Shown in pieces: positions 1 through 7,272 of a DNA stretch of 37,598 bases. The notes below the pieces were generated by a model, which saw nothing but the letters and a program-made list of their open reading frames with translations, had not been told where the DNA came from and did not search any database. The translations under genes and the position numbers were made by a program. The DNA is taken from assembly GCA_030614785.1 (NCBI GenBank), contig JAUWTJ010000038.1, positions 1 through 37,598 on the forward strand, in the 5' to 3' direction. Numbering within the stretch: position 1 is the first letter of the stretch; the number at the start of each line of letters is the position of its first letter. The stretch is from Alphaproteobacteria bacterium. GTDB taxonomy: Bacteria; Pseudomonadota; Alphaproteobacteria; M2410.

Positions 1-209
1 GCTCCCAATACTGGTCGAAGATTGTCGAGTTTGGTCAGATGGCGGAGTTTGGCACCATCGACAAAGAGGACCTCGATCTGTTTCACATTACCGATTCCGT
101 CGATGAAGCCTTTGACTGGCTGAAAGCGCAGCTCACCGAATGGGCCGTGGATAACCCGGGCGCGGGGCTGACGACCCAGGTTGAGGTGGTGGGGTCGCGG
201 AAGGGGTGA
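1..209 (+). CDS. LOG-family (TIGR00730-type) protein, C-terminal fragment
   Basis: An open frame enters from the left edge and ends at a TGA at 207-209, leaving about 68 residues. The visible part has the tail pattern of LOG/'lysine decarboxylase-like' Rossmann proteins: an aromatic YW near the start, then an E-x-G-x-I-x-x-x-DL stretch followed by LFHITDSVDEAFDWL. Family members cleave nucleoside 5'-monophosphates to base and ribose 5-phosphate; activity here is inferred. The catalytic GGxGT and PGGxGTxxE motifs would lie upstream, outside the window, so they cannot be checked. The gene converges with the minus-strand membrane-protein gene that ends 7 nt later. Family assignment rests on a short tail and is moderate. 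Confidence 0.65.
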   Translation, partial: SQYWSKIVEFGQMAEFGTIDKEDLDLFHITDSVDEAFDWLKAQLTEWAVDNPGAGLTTQVEVVGSRKG

Positions 210-215
210 GGTTGT

Positions 216-623
216 TTAGGGTGAGGAAGAACCAGTAACGCTCGGCCACCTCACAAATGCGAAGACCCACACCGTCGCGTGACTGACCCACGGGATGAAT
301 GCCACCAATAGCCAGCCCCATAACCAGACGGAACTGAAGCCCGCATTCTTGACAAGTTTATGGCTTACAAACGCTATCAAAATGAAAGACGCGACTGACG
401 ATATAATGAGCGGCGTCAGCCCCATCCAAACCGATAGCGGAGGATTGCCGGTCTCGTACGCTGCCAAAACAATACCCAGGAACATCAAGCAAAACGGAAC
501 GGCTGCCAGCGGACCTGCACACAGAACCCCAAGCATTGGATTCAATCGTGCCCTCTTGAAAATACGGTACAAAGGCACGGTGTACAGCGCTACGTATAAG
601 GCAAGAAGTTTCGCGAGAATCAC
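216..623 (-). CDS. small integral membrane protein, function unknown
   Basis: A 135-residue, strongly hydrophobic protein with about four predicted membrane segments (roughly residues 3-18, 29-54, 66-88 and 99-122). I do not recognise the family. The start is a GTG at 621-623. It is chosen because a GGGAG-type ribosome binding site (minus strand, about 632-636) sits 8 nt upstream. There is no signal peptide apart from the first membrane segment and no obvious motif. It stands alone on the minus strand between a LOG-family tail and another membrane-protein gene. The surrounding 2 kb is rich in small membrane proteins and looks accessory, so it may be lineage-specific. It is likely real because of composition and the ribosome binding site. 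Confidence 0.55.
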   Translation of the reverse strand: MILAKLLALYVALYTVPLYRIFKRARLNPMLGVLCAGPLAAVPFCLMFLGIVLAAYETGNPPLSVWMGLTPLIISSVASFILIAFVSHKLVKNAGFSSVWLWGWLLVAFIPWVSHATVWVFAFVRWPSVTGSSSP

Positions 624-835
624 ACCTTTTCTCCCTTTCGCAATGTAAATGTGCCGTCACCTCGGTTGATAACTTTTTTGGGATTCATACCTGTTCCTCT
701 TCGAGACTTGCAGGAAGCCGTCAATCCTACACAACCAGAGACGACATATCAATGGACGGGAAACACCTGACGAGCTACTGTTCGAAACAAAGTGTGGCGA
801 CTTGACCAGCACTGGAGAGAAACCACCAGCTAACG

Positions 836-1336
836 ATGGAGCGTAGGGTGAAGTTTTTTGGATTTGTGCTTGCTTTGGTACCCCATGGCGTCTTCTTGGC
901 CACAGTGATCTTCCTTTTGTCGCCGGACCTAAACACGGCAACACCTCCGCTCGGTCAATGGAGTGACTGGGTATTCTTGCCCATTGCATTTCTTGTAAGT
1001 TTGGTGTGGATGTCTGCTTTGGCTCTTGAGTACAAGTATTTGGTTCATCCCGACAAAGATGATCCAGAGCCCGATAATGGACTTGCTGCTCTGCCCAGGA
1101 CTTACCGCGGGATCTGCAGACTCTCCATTGCCTTGGTCGCAACGATTGTGATTGCGGATGTAATCGCTTTAGGATTTATCTTTCTCGGTGTCTGGCCATG
1201 GCTGAATGTCGCACTTTGGCTTGTCAGCCACTATTTTGTGGGTCTGAAGTTAGGTGCCTTTCAAAACCACGACAACCGGTTCATCAGTACCTCCGGTGTT
1301 ATTCGCCCGGTGATAGATCTAAACAGATCGTATTGA
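836..1336 (+). CDS. integral membrane protein, function unknown
   Basis: A 166-residue protein with about four membrane segments: residues 8-28, 45-65 (with a WMSALALEYKYL turn), 96-117 and 119-137. A charged cytoplasmic or periplasmic loop around residues 70-90 (DKDDPEPDNG) separates the two pairs. I do not recognise a family. The ATG at 836 has only a weak upstream purine stretch (GGAGAGA around 813-819, about 16 nt away), so the start is uncertain; a GTG at 848 is possible. The gene lies between minus-strand small membrane-protein genes, and no operon partner is visible. Base composition is a little more AT-rich than the metabolic genes further right, in keeping with an accessory region. 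Confidence 0.55.
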   Translation: MERRVKFFGFVLALVPHGVFLATVIFLLSPDLNTATPPLGQWSDWVFLPIAFLVSLVWMSALALEYKYLVHPDKDDPEPDNGLAALPRTYRGICRLSIALVATIVIADVIALGFIFLGVWPWLNVALWLVSHYFVGLKLGAFQNHDNRFISTSGVIRPVIDLNRSY

Positions 1337-1395
1337 TGAATCAGGTACTGAAATCACCGAAAAGCCTGTCGCGATCAGAGTAACAGGGGGCGCTT

Positions 1396-1665
1396 CTAAT
1401 CTGAGCTGCTGACTACCTTTAATTCGCCAAGGCGGTCATAAATCTTGAATGCAAGTATCATCAGCTCACACCATATCCGCCAAAATACCAGAGATATTGG
1501 TGTTATGATGAGTATCTGAGCAATTCCGCCCAAGAAACTCTGCGTCATTGTGAATAGCCCTGTTCCCACTCCTCCGAGGAGGATTAATCCGCCGACGATG
1601 TAATACATGAACTGAATTATCTGAGGGGCTATCATCTTTTCGAAGTCCAGGAATGATCGAAACAT
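1396..1665 (-). CDS. DUF4282-like small membrane protein
   Basis: The 89-residue product starts MFRSFLDFEKMIAPQIIQF, followed by two membrane segments with glycine-rich turns (YIVGGLILLGGVGTGLF and LIITPISLVFWRIWCELMIL). It ends with FKIYDRLGEL. An FR-x-L-x-DF start, two TMs and a WxEL-x-(I/L)xxF-x-I tail is the pattern of the DUF4282 family, whose function is unknown. The frame is open to an ATG at 1689, but the ATG at 1665 is preferred: an AAAGGA ribosome binding site (minus strand, 1675-1680) sits 9 nt before it, and conserved family sequence begins there. The family call is from memory of the pattern and was not searched. Confidence 0.65.
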   Translation of the reverse strand: MFRSFLDFEKMIAPQIIQFMYYIVGGLILLGGVGTGLFTMTQSFLGGIAQILIITPISLVFWRIWCELMILAFKIYDRLGELKVVSSSD

Positions 1666-2042
1666 TGTGTGCAATCCTTTGTGAACCATGATGTTCGCCA
1701 GCGTGCATCAAATCCCCATTCAAGTCACGAGATTTCGCGTTTCCTTTGCATTGATTCATAAAGAAGCCTCTATAGTTGTCATAACTCAATTCGGACGAGG
1801 GCGCTGGCGGCAGGGCACCAACTGTTACTTCAGATTTTCAATGATGATCGAAGTTTCACAATTTGTCTGGTGCGGTCGGAGCGGTGCTGAACCCACCGAA
1901 AAGTCTTCGTCTTTTCGGTCGCTTGGCAATGGGAGGAAAGAATGCGTTCGCTTAGGGGTGCAGATGAACGCATTCTGTGTTAGAATTCATCGTCCGCGTA
2001 ATTGGGGAGGAGATCATGGTTGATTAACTCACGGAGATTACA
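1666..2042. other. intergenic stretch with a hairpin repeat and the PEP-CTERM gene leader
   Basis: This gap contains repeat copy A (described separately). Just before the PEP-CTERM gene there is a strong GGGGAGGAG ribosome binding site followed by a tiny open frame, ATG GTT GAT TAA, at about 2016-2027. The real start codon, with its own GGAG site, follows at 2043. The three-codon leader could influence translation of the next gene, but this is inference. No convincing longer gene is seen; the frame across 1688-2023 lacks recognisable protein character and runs through the hairpin repeat. Confidence 0.4.
1868..1950. repeat. tRNA-end/hairpin repeat, copy A
   Basis: Begins with a degenerate copy of the tRNA 3'-end motif (tggtgcggtcggag), then gctgaaccc, then the perfect inverted repeat ACCGAAAAG-tcttcgt-CTTTTCGGT at 1895-1919, then a cgcttggcaatgggagg tail. 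It aligns almost end to end with copy C (3165-3260), which lies next to tRNA-Leu, and more loosely with copy B (2985-3060). Copies A and B flank the PEP-CTERM gene. A short relic (ctgaaatcaccgaaaag, 1347-1363) is a possible fourth copy. Confidence 0.75.
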
Positions 2043-2903
2043 ATGTGGATCAGAAATATTCGACCTTCGACACCCCTGTCATTTGTCACTATACTGATAG
2101 GGGTGTGCAGTATCGCTGTAGTGAACCCCTCTGCAACGGCCGGTGTGATACACCAATACTGTGACAACATAGGTGTATGCGTTCAGACATGGACATTTGG
2201 TTCGACTGATCGTGGCGCTTATCAGCAGGACGGGTTATCGACAGTCGCCAATCAGAATTACCTCGTTGGATCACAGAGCGTTTCGCCGCCAGGTTCGTTC
2301 GATGTATGGCGTAACTTCTTTGTTTTCGACATCAACCAACAGGTGACGGTGTCAAGTTCAAGCAATCGTCTCATAGGAGAACTGCGGATCCGGTGGCCAT
2401 CCGGCGGTGGCGGTCCGTATCCAGGCGGTACGTCCTACCATGTCTTTGATGTGCTTCACGGATTGTCGTTTGATCAGAAGATTGCGCTTACCGACGCCGT
2501 GATTGACGGTTCAGGCGGCATATCGGCCTATACCCGCCTGGGAGGCCAAATCCCGTTCCAGACTGACTTCGGGATCGCGAACACCTTCGCCCTGTTAGAC
2601 GGCATCGTGACGCTCAATCTGCATGGAATTGCGGCGGTCGTAAACGCGCCTTCTACCGGGAACAACAATCGAGTTGTTTTTGGAGGTGTGCTCGAAGACA
2701 TAAACGGCAACCTGATAAGCGGTATCGACCTGATTGCGTTTCTGGGTTCTGACATCTTCAATTGTCCGGAATGCGGCGCTGAGTTAATACTCGCAGAGGT
2801 TCCCCGTGGCATCAGTGTCCCCGAACCAGGCGTGCTCGGTTTATTCGGTATTGGCCTTGCGGGACTGGTTTTCGCCGGACACAAGCGACGACGGCAGTAT
2901 TGA
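2043..2903 (+). CDS. PEP-CTERM sorting domain protein (secreted/surface)
   Basis: The 286-residue product has an N-terminal signal peptide: a basic start (MWIRNIRPS), a hydrophobic run to about residue 28, and likely cleavage after the A-T-A region near residue 33. It ends with a textbook PEP-CTERM tail: VPEPG, a hydrophobic helix (LGLFGIGLAGLVFAG), then HKRRRQY. Such tails direct export and processing by an exosortase and are typical of exopolysaccharide-associated surface proteins. The middle (residues 35-255) is a Gly/Ser/Asn-rich, probably beta-rich domain I do not recognise. It carries Cys pairs near residues 40-46 and a CPEC motif near residue 239. No exosortase is in the window. The ATG at 2043 has a GGAG site 7 nt upstream. 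The gene is flanked by hairpin repeats and looks like a separate islet. Confidence 0.85.
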   Translation: MWIRNIRPSTPLSFVTILIGVCSIAVVNPSATAGVIHQYCDNIGVCVQTWTFGSTDRGAYQQDGLSTVANQNYLVGSQSVSPPGSFDVWRNFFVFDINQQVTVSSSSNRLIGELRIRWPSGGGGPYPGGTSYHVFDVLHGLSFDQKIALTDAVIDGSGGISAYTRLGGQIPFQTDFGIANTFALLDGIVTLNLHGIAAVVNAPSTGNNNRVVFGGVLEDINGNLISGIDLIAFLGSDIFNCPECGAELILAEVPRGISVPEPGVLGLFGIGLAGLVFAGHKRRRQY

Positions 2904-2984
2904 ACAATAGAAATTGTCGTCCGGGGAGATGCCCTGAATTGGCCTGTGTCAGCCGGAAGTCCACCCTGTTGCTGGATCAAAATG

Positions 2985-3060
2985 TGCAGTGCTGAAATCA
3001 CCGAAAAGTCTTTGCCTTTTCGGTCGCTTGGGAGTGGGAGGGTGGAGCGCGTTTGCTTTG
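2985..3060. repeat. tRNA-end/hairpin repeat, copy B
   Basis: Contains gctgaaatc followed by the inverted repeat ACCGAAAAG-tctttgc-CTTTTCGGT (3000-3024), then cgcttgggagtgggagggtggagcgcgtttgctt. The stem is identical to copies A and C; the loop differs by two bases. The tRNA-end portion is mostly lost. It sits about 80 nt after the PEP-CTERM stop codon and could also act as a transcription terminator for that gene. Confidence 0.7.
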
Positions 3061-3080
3061 CGTTGCAGCAGCGATAGCCT

Positions 3081-3164
3081 CCCTGCGCTCTTCGAGCTTC
3101 GGGAGACACTTGGCTCTAAATGACCTCCAGGTGGCCTGCCACCCGAAGCTCGAAGAGCGCAGGG
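3081..3164. repeat. long perfect inverted repeat (23-nt arms)
   Basis: The arms at 3081-3103 (ccctgcgctcttcgagcttc and on) and 3142-3164 are exact reverse complements over 23 nt. They are separated by 38 nt that hold a smaller hairpin (ggtggc-ct-gccacc). The right arm directly abuts the 18-nt copy of the tRNA-Leu 3' end at 3165. There is no T-run, so this is not a classical terminator; it may be an end of a small mobile or dispersed element. Confidence 0.7.
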
Positions 3165-3260
3165 TGGTGCGGATGGAGAGACACTGAACCCACCGAAAAG
3201 TCTTCGTCTTTTCGGTCGCTTGGGAATGGGAGGATGGAGCGCGTTTGCTTGCGCAAACGC
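3165..3260. repeat. tRNA-end/hairpin repeat, copy C, with duplicated tRNA-Leu 3' end
   Basis: The first 18 nt (tggtgcggatggagagac, 3165-3182) exactly repeat the 3' end of the tRNA-Leu gene at 3265-3282, in the same orientation. They are followed by the hairpin ACCGAAAAG-tcttcgt-CTTTTCGGT (3192-3216) and a second hairpin GCGTTTGC-ttgc-GCAAACGC (3241-3260) just past the tRNA. On the minus strand these hairpins lie directly downstream of tRNA-Leu and may end its transcript. The duplicated tRNA end resembles an attachment-site remnant. Confidence 0.75.
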
Positions 3261-3264
3261 TTAT

Positions 3265-3349
3265 TGGTGCGGATGGAGAGACTCGAACTCTCACTTCCGA
3301 AGAAACCAGATTTTGAATCTGGCGCGTCTACCAGTTCCGCCACATCCGC
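3265..3349 (-). tRNA. tRNA-Leu (anticodon CAA)
   Basis: Read on the minus strand, the 85-nt gene has the acceptor stem GCGGATG/CATCCGC, discriminator A and an encoded CCA (3265-3267). The anticodon arm is CCAGA-TTCAAAA-TCTGG with anticodon CAA. A long class-II variable arm (tttcttcggaagt region) and a T-arm with GTTCGAG follow. The long variable arm and the D-arm with GGTAGACGC fit leucine tRNA. A good promoter lies upstream at 3382-3409 and hairpins lie downstream. Confidence 0.95.
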
Positions 3350-3381
3350 ACATATCCGACATTTGGTGCCAGAGCGGCGGC

Positions 3382-3409
3382 ATCATAGAGGAGCGAGGCG
3401 CGGCGTCAA
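3382..3409 (-). promoter_or_regulatory. sigma70-type promoter of tRNA-Leu
   Basis: On the minus strand TTGACG (3409-3404) and TATGAT (3387-3382) are separated by 16 nt. The predicted transcription start is near 3375, about 26 nt before the tRNA 5' end. The spacing and position fit a housekeeping promoter. Confidence 0.7.
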
Positions 3410-3475
3410 GCGGGGTTTTTTGTGCCCGCCCGACGAGATTTGGCAGATGGGCGAACGGCTGATATAGCCTTCTCC

Positions 3476-4087
3476 ATGACCACACACCACGAACAGAGCA
3501 CCACCGCGCTCCTGCTGGCCCTTGCCCACGAGATAGATGGGGAGATTTCCATCGGGGCGCTGGTTGACAGGCTGTCGGACCGGGGCTTTGGTCTGGTGCA
3601 GCTGATCCTTGCCCTGCCCGTCTGCATCCCCTTCCTGTGGGGCATTCCGCAGGCGGTCGCCGTGCCAATGCTCTTTATTGCGCTGCAAATTGTCATCGGG
3701 CGCCATGCGCTGTGGCTGCCAGCCGGGGCGCGGGCGAAGACGATTTCGCACGAGGCCATGCTCAACCTGGCGACCCGGGCGGGAAAATATGTTGGCTGGT
3801 TCGAGCGACTGGCGCGGCCACGCCTCGAGTTCCTGACGCGGGGGGTTCCGGAGCGGATCTTCGGGGCCTTGATGTCTGTCTTCTGCATCTCGATCATGGT
3901 GCCGCTGCCGGGCACCAATACGGTCCCCGGGATCGGCGTTGCGATCCAGTCGATCGGGTTCCTTGAGCGCGACGGGCTGCTTGTGCTTCTGGGCACCGCA
4001 ATTGGGGCGATCTGGGTCGCGCTGCTCCTGTTTGTCGGGGCCGAAGTTGCCGACTTTTTGAAACAGCTCATTTCAGGTCTGCTATAG
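3476..4087 (+). CDS. exoD: ExoD-family membrane protein (exopolysaccharide synthesis ExoD)
   Basis: A 203-residue inner-membrane protein. The N-terminal soluble stretch has the ExoD pattern: STTALLLALAHEIDGEISIGALVDRLSDRG (residues about 8-37), then hydrophobic segments starting ILALPVCIPF and a PMLFIALQIVIGRHALWLP stretch. Two to three further membrane segments follow, including VPLPGTNTVPG and the C-terminal VLLGTAIGAIWVALLLFVGA. ExoD proteins were linked to exopolysaccharide production and alkali tolerance in rhizobia; the molecular role is unknown. The frame is open upstream to a GTG at 3422, but the ATG at 3476 is preferred because family similarity starts just after it. It is followed 8 nt later by dsbB and probably shares its transcript. 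Confidence 0.8.
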   Translation: MTTHHEQSTTALLLALAHEIDGEISIGALVDRLSDRGFGLVQLILALPVCIPFLWGIPQAVAVPMLFIALQIVIGRHALWLPAGARAKTISHEAMLNLATRAGKYVGWFERLARPRLEFLTRGVPERIFGALMSVFCISIMVPLPGTNTVPGIGVAIQSIGFLERDGLLVLLGTAIGAIWVALLLFVGAEVADFLKQLISGLL

Positions 4088-4095
4088 GTAGCCCC

Positions 4096-4632
4096 ATGGA
4101 ACATATGCGAAAACTCCTCCTTAAAGCATTCTGGCCGGAAGCGGCGATGATGCCGGTTCTTGTGGTTCTGGCCTCGGCCGCCACGCTGGCGACGGCGCAC
4201 GGGTTCGAGCACATCGGGGGCTTGCGCCCCTGCGCGCTATGTCTTGAGCAACGCGGCGCCTATTGGGTCGCCATCGGATTTGGCGCCGCCGCCGCCCTGC
4301 TCTACCGTCAGGATGCTTTGAAAGAGACCATGGTGCCGCGCCTCCTCATCGCGGGTATGGCTCTGGCACTCGGTTATGGTGCATACCTTGCCGGATTTCA
4401 TACGGGCGTTGAGGCCGGCTGGTGGGAAGGACCTGCAAGTTGCACCTCCACGGGTGTGCGCAGCCTTGAGGACATGCTTAAGGACACAGCTGGCGACATT
4501 GTGATGTGCGATGAGGTGCCCTGGGCCTTGTTTGGCATCTCCATAGCGGGCTATAATTTCCTTATTGCGCTGTCGCTGACGCTTTATTCGGCGACCGGAT
4601 TTGTCAGGACGCTGCCAAAGCGCCACGAGTAA
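4096..4632 (+). CDS. dsbB: DsbB-family disulfide bond formation protein
   Basis: A 178-residue, four-TM inner-membrane quinone reductase that reoxidises a periplasmic DsbA-like thiol oxidase. The first redox pair is C46-A-L-C49 in PCALCLEQR, the DsbB signature with its quinone-binding Arg. The second pair is C116 and C138 in the second periplasmic loop (PASCTST ... VMCDEVPW), followed by LFGISIAGYN and the last TM. The start at 4096 has a TAGGTAG ribosome binding site close upstream; the ATG at 4105 is an alternative. It is 8 nt downstream of exoD and 23 nt upstream of coq7, suggesting one transcript. No DsbA partner is in the window. Confidence 0.88.
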   Translation: MEHMRKLLLKAFWPEAAMMPVLVVLASAATLATAHGFEHIGGLRPCALCLEQRGAYWVAIGFGAAAALLYRQDALKETMVPRLLIAGMALALGYGAYLAGFHTGVEAGWWEGPASCTSTGVRSLEDMLKDTAGDIVMCDEVPWALFGISIAGYNFLIALSLTLYSATGFVRTLPKRHE

Positions 4633-4655
4633 AGTGAAAGAGAGTTGAGACCCCG

Positions 4656-5312
4656 ATGGCCCGTCGCCCGGATTTTAGAGAAAAGCCCAAACTGAAAAAG
4701 CTTGATCGCAGAGATATGAGCCTGAAGCGTCCCGGCCTGGCGACCGATCGGACCGGGGCTCAAACTTCGTCGAGCCCAAAGAAGCGGCGCCTGAATGAAA
4801 TGCTGCGGGTTGATCATGCGGGCGAATATGGTGCGGTGCGGATCTATCAGGGGCAGATCGCGGTCCTGAAGGCGCGCAAACGGCGCGGCACGGCTGATGA
4901 CGACATGCTGAAAACCATCCGGCATATGGAGGAACAGGAGCAAGAGCATCTTGCCGCCTTCAACAAGATCCTCAATGAGCGAAAAGTCCGCCCGACGGCG
5001 ATGACGCCGGTGTGGCATGTCGCTGGCTATGCGCTTGGTGCGACCACGGCACTGATGGGCGAAAAGGCAGCGATGGCCTGCACCGCCGCCGTTGAGGAAG
5101 TCATCGAGGAACACTATCAGGATCAGCTTGATACTCTTGATGCGGATGAAGAAGAGCTGCACGCAGCGATCACGCAGTTTCGCGAAGACGAGCTTGCCCA
5201 CCGCGACACGGCGCTGGACCACGGTGCCGAGGAAACGCCGGGTTACCGGGCACTTTCCGGCGCCATCAAGGCCGGCACCCGGCTGGCGATCCGGATTTCC
5301 GAGAGAATCTAG
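4656..5312 (+). CDS. coq7: Coq7-type 3-demethoxyubiquinol 3-hydroxylase
   Basis: A 218-residue di-iron hydroxylase of ubiquinone synthesis that inserts the last ring hydroxyl. The duplicated ferritin-like iron ligands are visible: E in VDHAGEYGAVRIYQGQ, EEQEQEH, then EEVIEEHYQDQL and FREDELAHRDTALDHG. A lysine/arginine-rich N-terminal extension of about 40 residues precedes the core, so the protein is a little longer than the roughly 175-residue core family. The ATG at 4656 follows a GAGAGTTGAGA purine stretch. Alphaproteobacteria often use Coq7 instead of the flavin enzyme UbiF. The stop codon overlaps the stop of the convergent methyltransferase gene by 4 nt. Confidence 0.92.
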   Translation: MARRPDFREKPKLKKLDRRDMSLKRPGLATDRTGAQTSSSPKKRRLNEMLRVDHAGEYGAVRIYQGQIAVLKARKRRGTADDDMLKTIRHMEEQEQEHLAAFNKILNERKVRPTAMTPVWHVAGYALGATTALMGEKAAMACTAAVEEVIEEHYQDQLDTLDADEEELHAAITQFREDELAHRDTALDHGAEETPGYRALSGAIKAGTRLAIRISERI

Positions 5313-6151
5313 AGCGGTTTTGTTGCCTTGATTGAAAAGCTGAGCGGCATGCGCGGCCAGCCTTCGGGCAGGGTCCACATGCCGTCGGGGCGCTCGACCA
5401 TGGCGGGCCACTGGTCATTGCAGGTAAAATCGTGTTCGTGAACGAACTCGATGACGAGACCTTTTTCGATCAGCAGGGTCACGATCCGTCCAAGCTCGAA
5501 GATCCATGAATGGGTGCGATTGTTGTTATAGCTCGTTTCACCCGTCGCATAGGAGCCGCCGCCGTCTTCGACAATTGGATCCTGCTTGTGAAAATAATCG
5601 TACAGGCCATAATAAACCGGCTTGTCGCGCGGAATACGCGTCTCGTCCTGATCGTCAAACAGCCAGATCAGGGGATGAATTTCTGCGATGTAGAAGGTGC
5701 CGCCCGGTTTGACAAAATTGGCAGCGACCTCCGCCCATCTTTCATGATCGGGCAGCCAGCCAAGCACACCCCATGATGTGAAGACAATATCGAACTGTTC
5801 ATCCAGCGCCTTGTCGGCCTCCAGGATGTTGGCCTCGATGAAGCGGGCTTTGATGCCTGTTTTGGCGGCAATCTCCCGCGCGGCGACAATTGCTTCGGAC
5901 GAGAAATCAAGGCCGGTCACCTTTGCGCCGTACATCGCAAGGGACAGCGTATCAAGACCGAAGTGGCATTGCATGTGGAGGAGCGATTTTCCCGTCAGAT
6001 CACCAAGCTCGGCGCGTTCCAGAGTGAGCGGCCGGGGGTTTCCGGCCATGACATCTTTGGCGTGATAGAACGGCGAGGCGACGTGGGACGCGACGCGCTC
6101 ATTCCACCACAAGCGATTGACTTCGGTTTGGTCGATTGGGGATTTGGTCAT
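5309..6151 (-). CDS. class I SAM-dependent methyltransferase
   Basis: A 280-residue protein with a Rossmann methyltransferase core at residues about 50-155. Motif I is LLHMQCHFGLDTLSLA (the usual GxGxG is replaced by QCHFGLDT, as in many UbiE-like homologues). Motif II is VTGLDFSSEAI, with the ribose-binding Asp. FDIVFTSWGVLGWLPD and a KPGGTFYIAE post-motif follow. An N-terminal WWNERVASH helix and a C-terminal Trp-rich tail (WTLPEGWPRMPLSFSI) are typical of a small-molecule methyltransferase group common in Proteobacteria. The substrate is unknown. It is convergent with coq7 and overlaps its stop codon by 4 nt. Proximity to coq7 alone does not make it a ubiquinone enzyme. Confidence 0.8.
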   Translation of the reverse strand: MTKSPIDQTEVNRLWWNERVASHVASPFYHAKDVMAGNPRPLTLERAELGDLTGKSLLHMQCHFGLDTLSLAMYGAKVTGLDFSSEAIVAAREIAAKTGIKARFIEANILEADKALDEQFDIVFTSWGVLGWLPDHERWAEVAANFVKPGGTFYIAEIHPLIWLFDDQDETRIPRDKPVYYGLYDYFHKQDPIVEDGGGSYATGETSYNNNRTHSWIFELGRIVTLLIEKGLVIEFVHEHDFTCNDQWPAMVERPDGMWTLPEGWPRMPLSFSIKATKPL

Positions 6152-6173
6152 TGGGAACGTCCACTTTTATTCT

Positions 6174-6283
6174 GTCATTACCCCTCTCGGGTGTGCAAAG
6201 CACACCCTGCCGGGCAGGGCAAGCCTTGACCCGGTAATCCAGAAAGCCACGCACTGGAGACCCGGGTCAAGCCCGGGTATGAC
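6174..6283. repeat. dispersed palindromic repeat (alphaproteobacterial 'cccgggtcaagcccgggtatgac' type)
   Basis: The element starts gtcattaccc and ends gcccgggtatgac. The inner parts ccttgacccggtaatccag and ctggagacccgggtcaagcc are near reverse complements. The pattern matches a palindromic intergenic repeat seen many times in alphaproteobacterial genomes. It lies between the methyltransferase start and the 3-hydroxybutyryl-CoA dehydrogenase stop, both on minus, so it would be transcribed as a hairpin. Confidence 0.75.
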
Positions 6284-6311
6284 AAAAGAAAAGAAAGAAA
6301 TACCAGGTAAC

Positions 6312-7187
6312 CTACCGCGTCGGGATGGGCGTTCCGCTGCGGTAGTCGTAAAACCCGCGGCTGGTCTTGCGGCCGAGCCATCCGGCCTCGACGTATTTTA
6401 CAAGCAGTGGACACGGACGATATTTGGTATCGGCCAGCCCCTCATAGAGCACCTGCATAATAGACAGACAGGTATCCAGGCCGATAAAGTCAGCCAGTTC
6501 CAGCGGCCCCATAGGATGGTGCGCGCCGAGCTTCATGGATTTGTCGATATTCTCAACCGTCCCGACGCCTTCATAAAGCGTATAGACCGCTTCATTGAGC
6601 ATCGGCATCAGAATGCGGTTGACGATAAAGGCCGGGAAGTCTTCCGCGTTGGTTGGCTGTTTTCCGAGGCGCTGGACAAAAGTCAGGACCTCCTTGTAAG
6701 TCTCTTCGCCTGTCGCAATACCGCGAATGAGCTCGACCAGCTCCATCATTGGCGCCGGTTTCATGAAGTGAAGACCCATGAATTGTTCCGGGCGGTCCGT
6801 TGATGCGGCAAGGCGGGTGATGGAAATCGATGACGTATTGGATGCCAGGATCGCTTCGGGTTTGACGATTTCACACAGCGATGAAAAAATATCGCGCTTG
6901 ACCGCTTCGTTTTCGATAGCCGCTTCTATCGCAAGGTCGATATCGGCAAGGTCAGCCAGGGTATCGGTCGGCTTGATATGGGCCAGGGCCGCTATTTCGT
7001 CGCCGGGAGAGATCGTTCCGCGAGCGACCTGACGGCCGAGATTTGCCTCGATGATGCCAAGCGCTGCGGCGGTTTTCTTGGGGTCAGCGTCAAACAAGCG
7101 CACGTCAAACCCGGCAAGTGCGCAAACATGGGCAATACCGTTGCCCATCTGGCCCGCGCCAACAATGCCGATCCGTTCAATTGTCAT
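6312..7187 (-). CDS. hbd: 3-hydroxybutyryl-CoA dehydrogenase
   Basis: The 291-residue enzyme converts (S)-3-hydroxybutyryl-CoA to acetoacetyl-CoA with NAD(P). It has an N-terminal Rossmann fold with G-A-G-Q-M-G-N-G (residues 9-16), D33 in LFDADPKK, and the ASNTSSISI segment. The catalytic His lies in GLHFMKPAPMMELVELI, and the conserved N follows in FIVNRILMPMLNEA. The C-terminal helical domain ends with GLGRK-like WLGRKTSRGFYDY. Length is normal for the single-domain enzyme (about 280-295). It lies 119 nt downstream of etfA on the same strand, a pairing common in alphaproteobacteria. It is a natural partner of the ethylmalonyl-CoA genes at 21-26 kb because it supplies or consumes C4-CoA intermediates. 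Confidence 0.93.
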   Translation of the reverse strand: MTIERIGIVGAGQMGNGIAHVCALAGFDVRLFDADPKKTAAALGIIEANLGRQVARGTISPGDEIAALAHIKPTDTLADLADIDLAIEAAIENEAVKRDIFSSLCEIVKPEAILASNTSSISITRLAASTDRPEQFMGLHFMKPAPMMELVELIRGIATGEETYKEVLTFVQRLGKQPTNAEDFPAFIVNRILMPMLNEAVYTLYEGVGTVENIDKSMKLGAHHPMGPLELADFIGLDTCLSIMQVLYEGLADTKYRPCPLLVKYVEAGWLGRKTSRGFYDYRSGTPIPTR

Positions 7188-7272
7188 CGTTCACCCTCAA
7201 ATTCCGCAAGCCTGCTCAGGCTCTGTCATACGCAAATACAAAAAAGCTGATCTTTACCGCCGTGCATTTCTC

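Noticed and set aside
3406-4212. Minus-strand frame of 268 codons opposite exoD
   Set aside because: Arg/Ser/Pro-rich shadow; the plus strand carries clear ExoD sequence.
4584-5411. Minus-strand frame of 275 codons opposite coq7
   Set aside because: The plus strand has all the di-iron motifs of Coq7; the antisense frame is a shadow.
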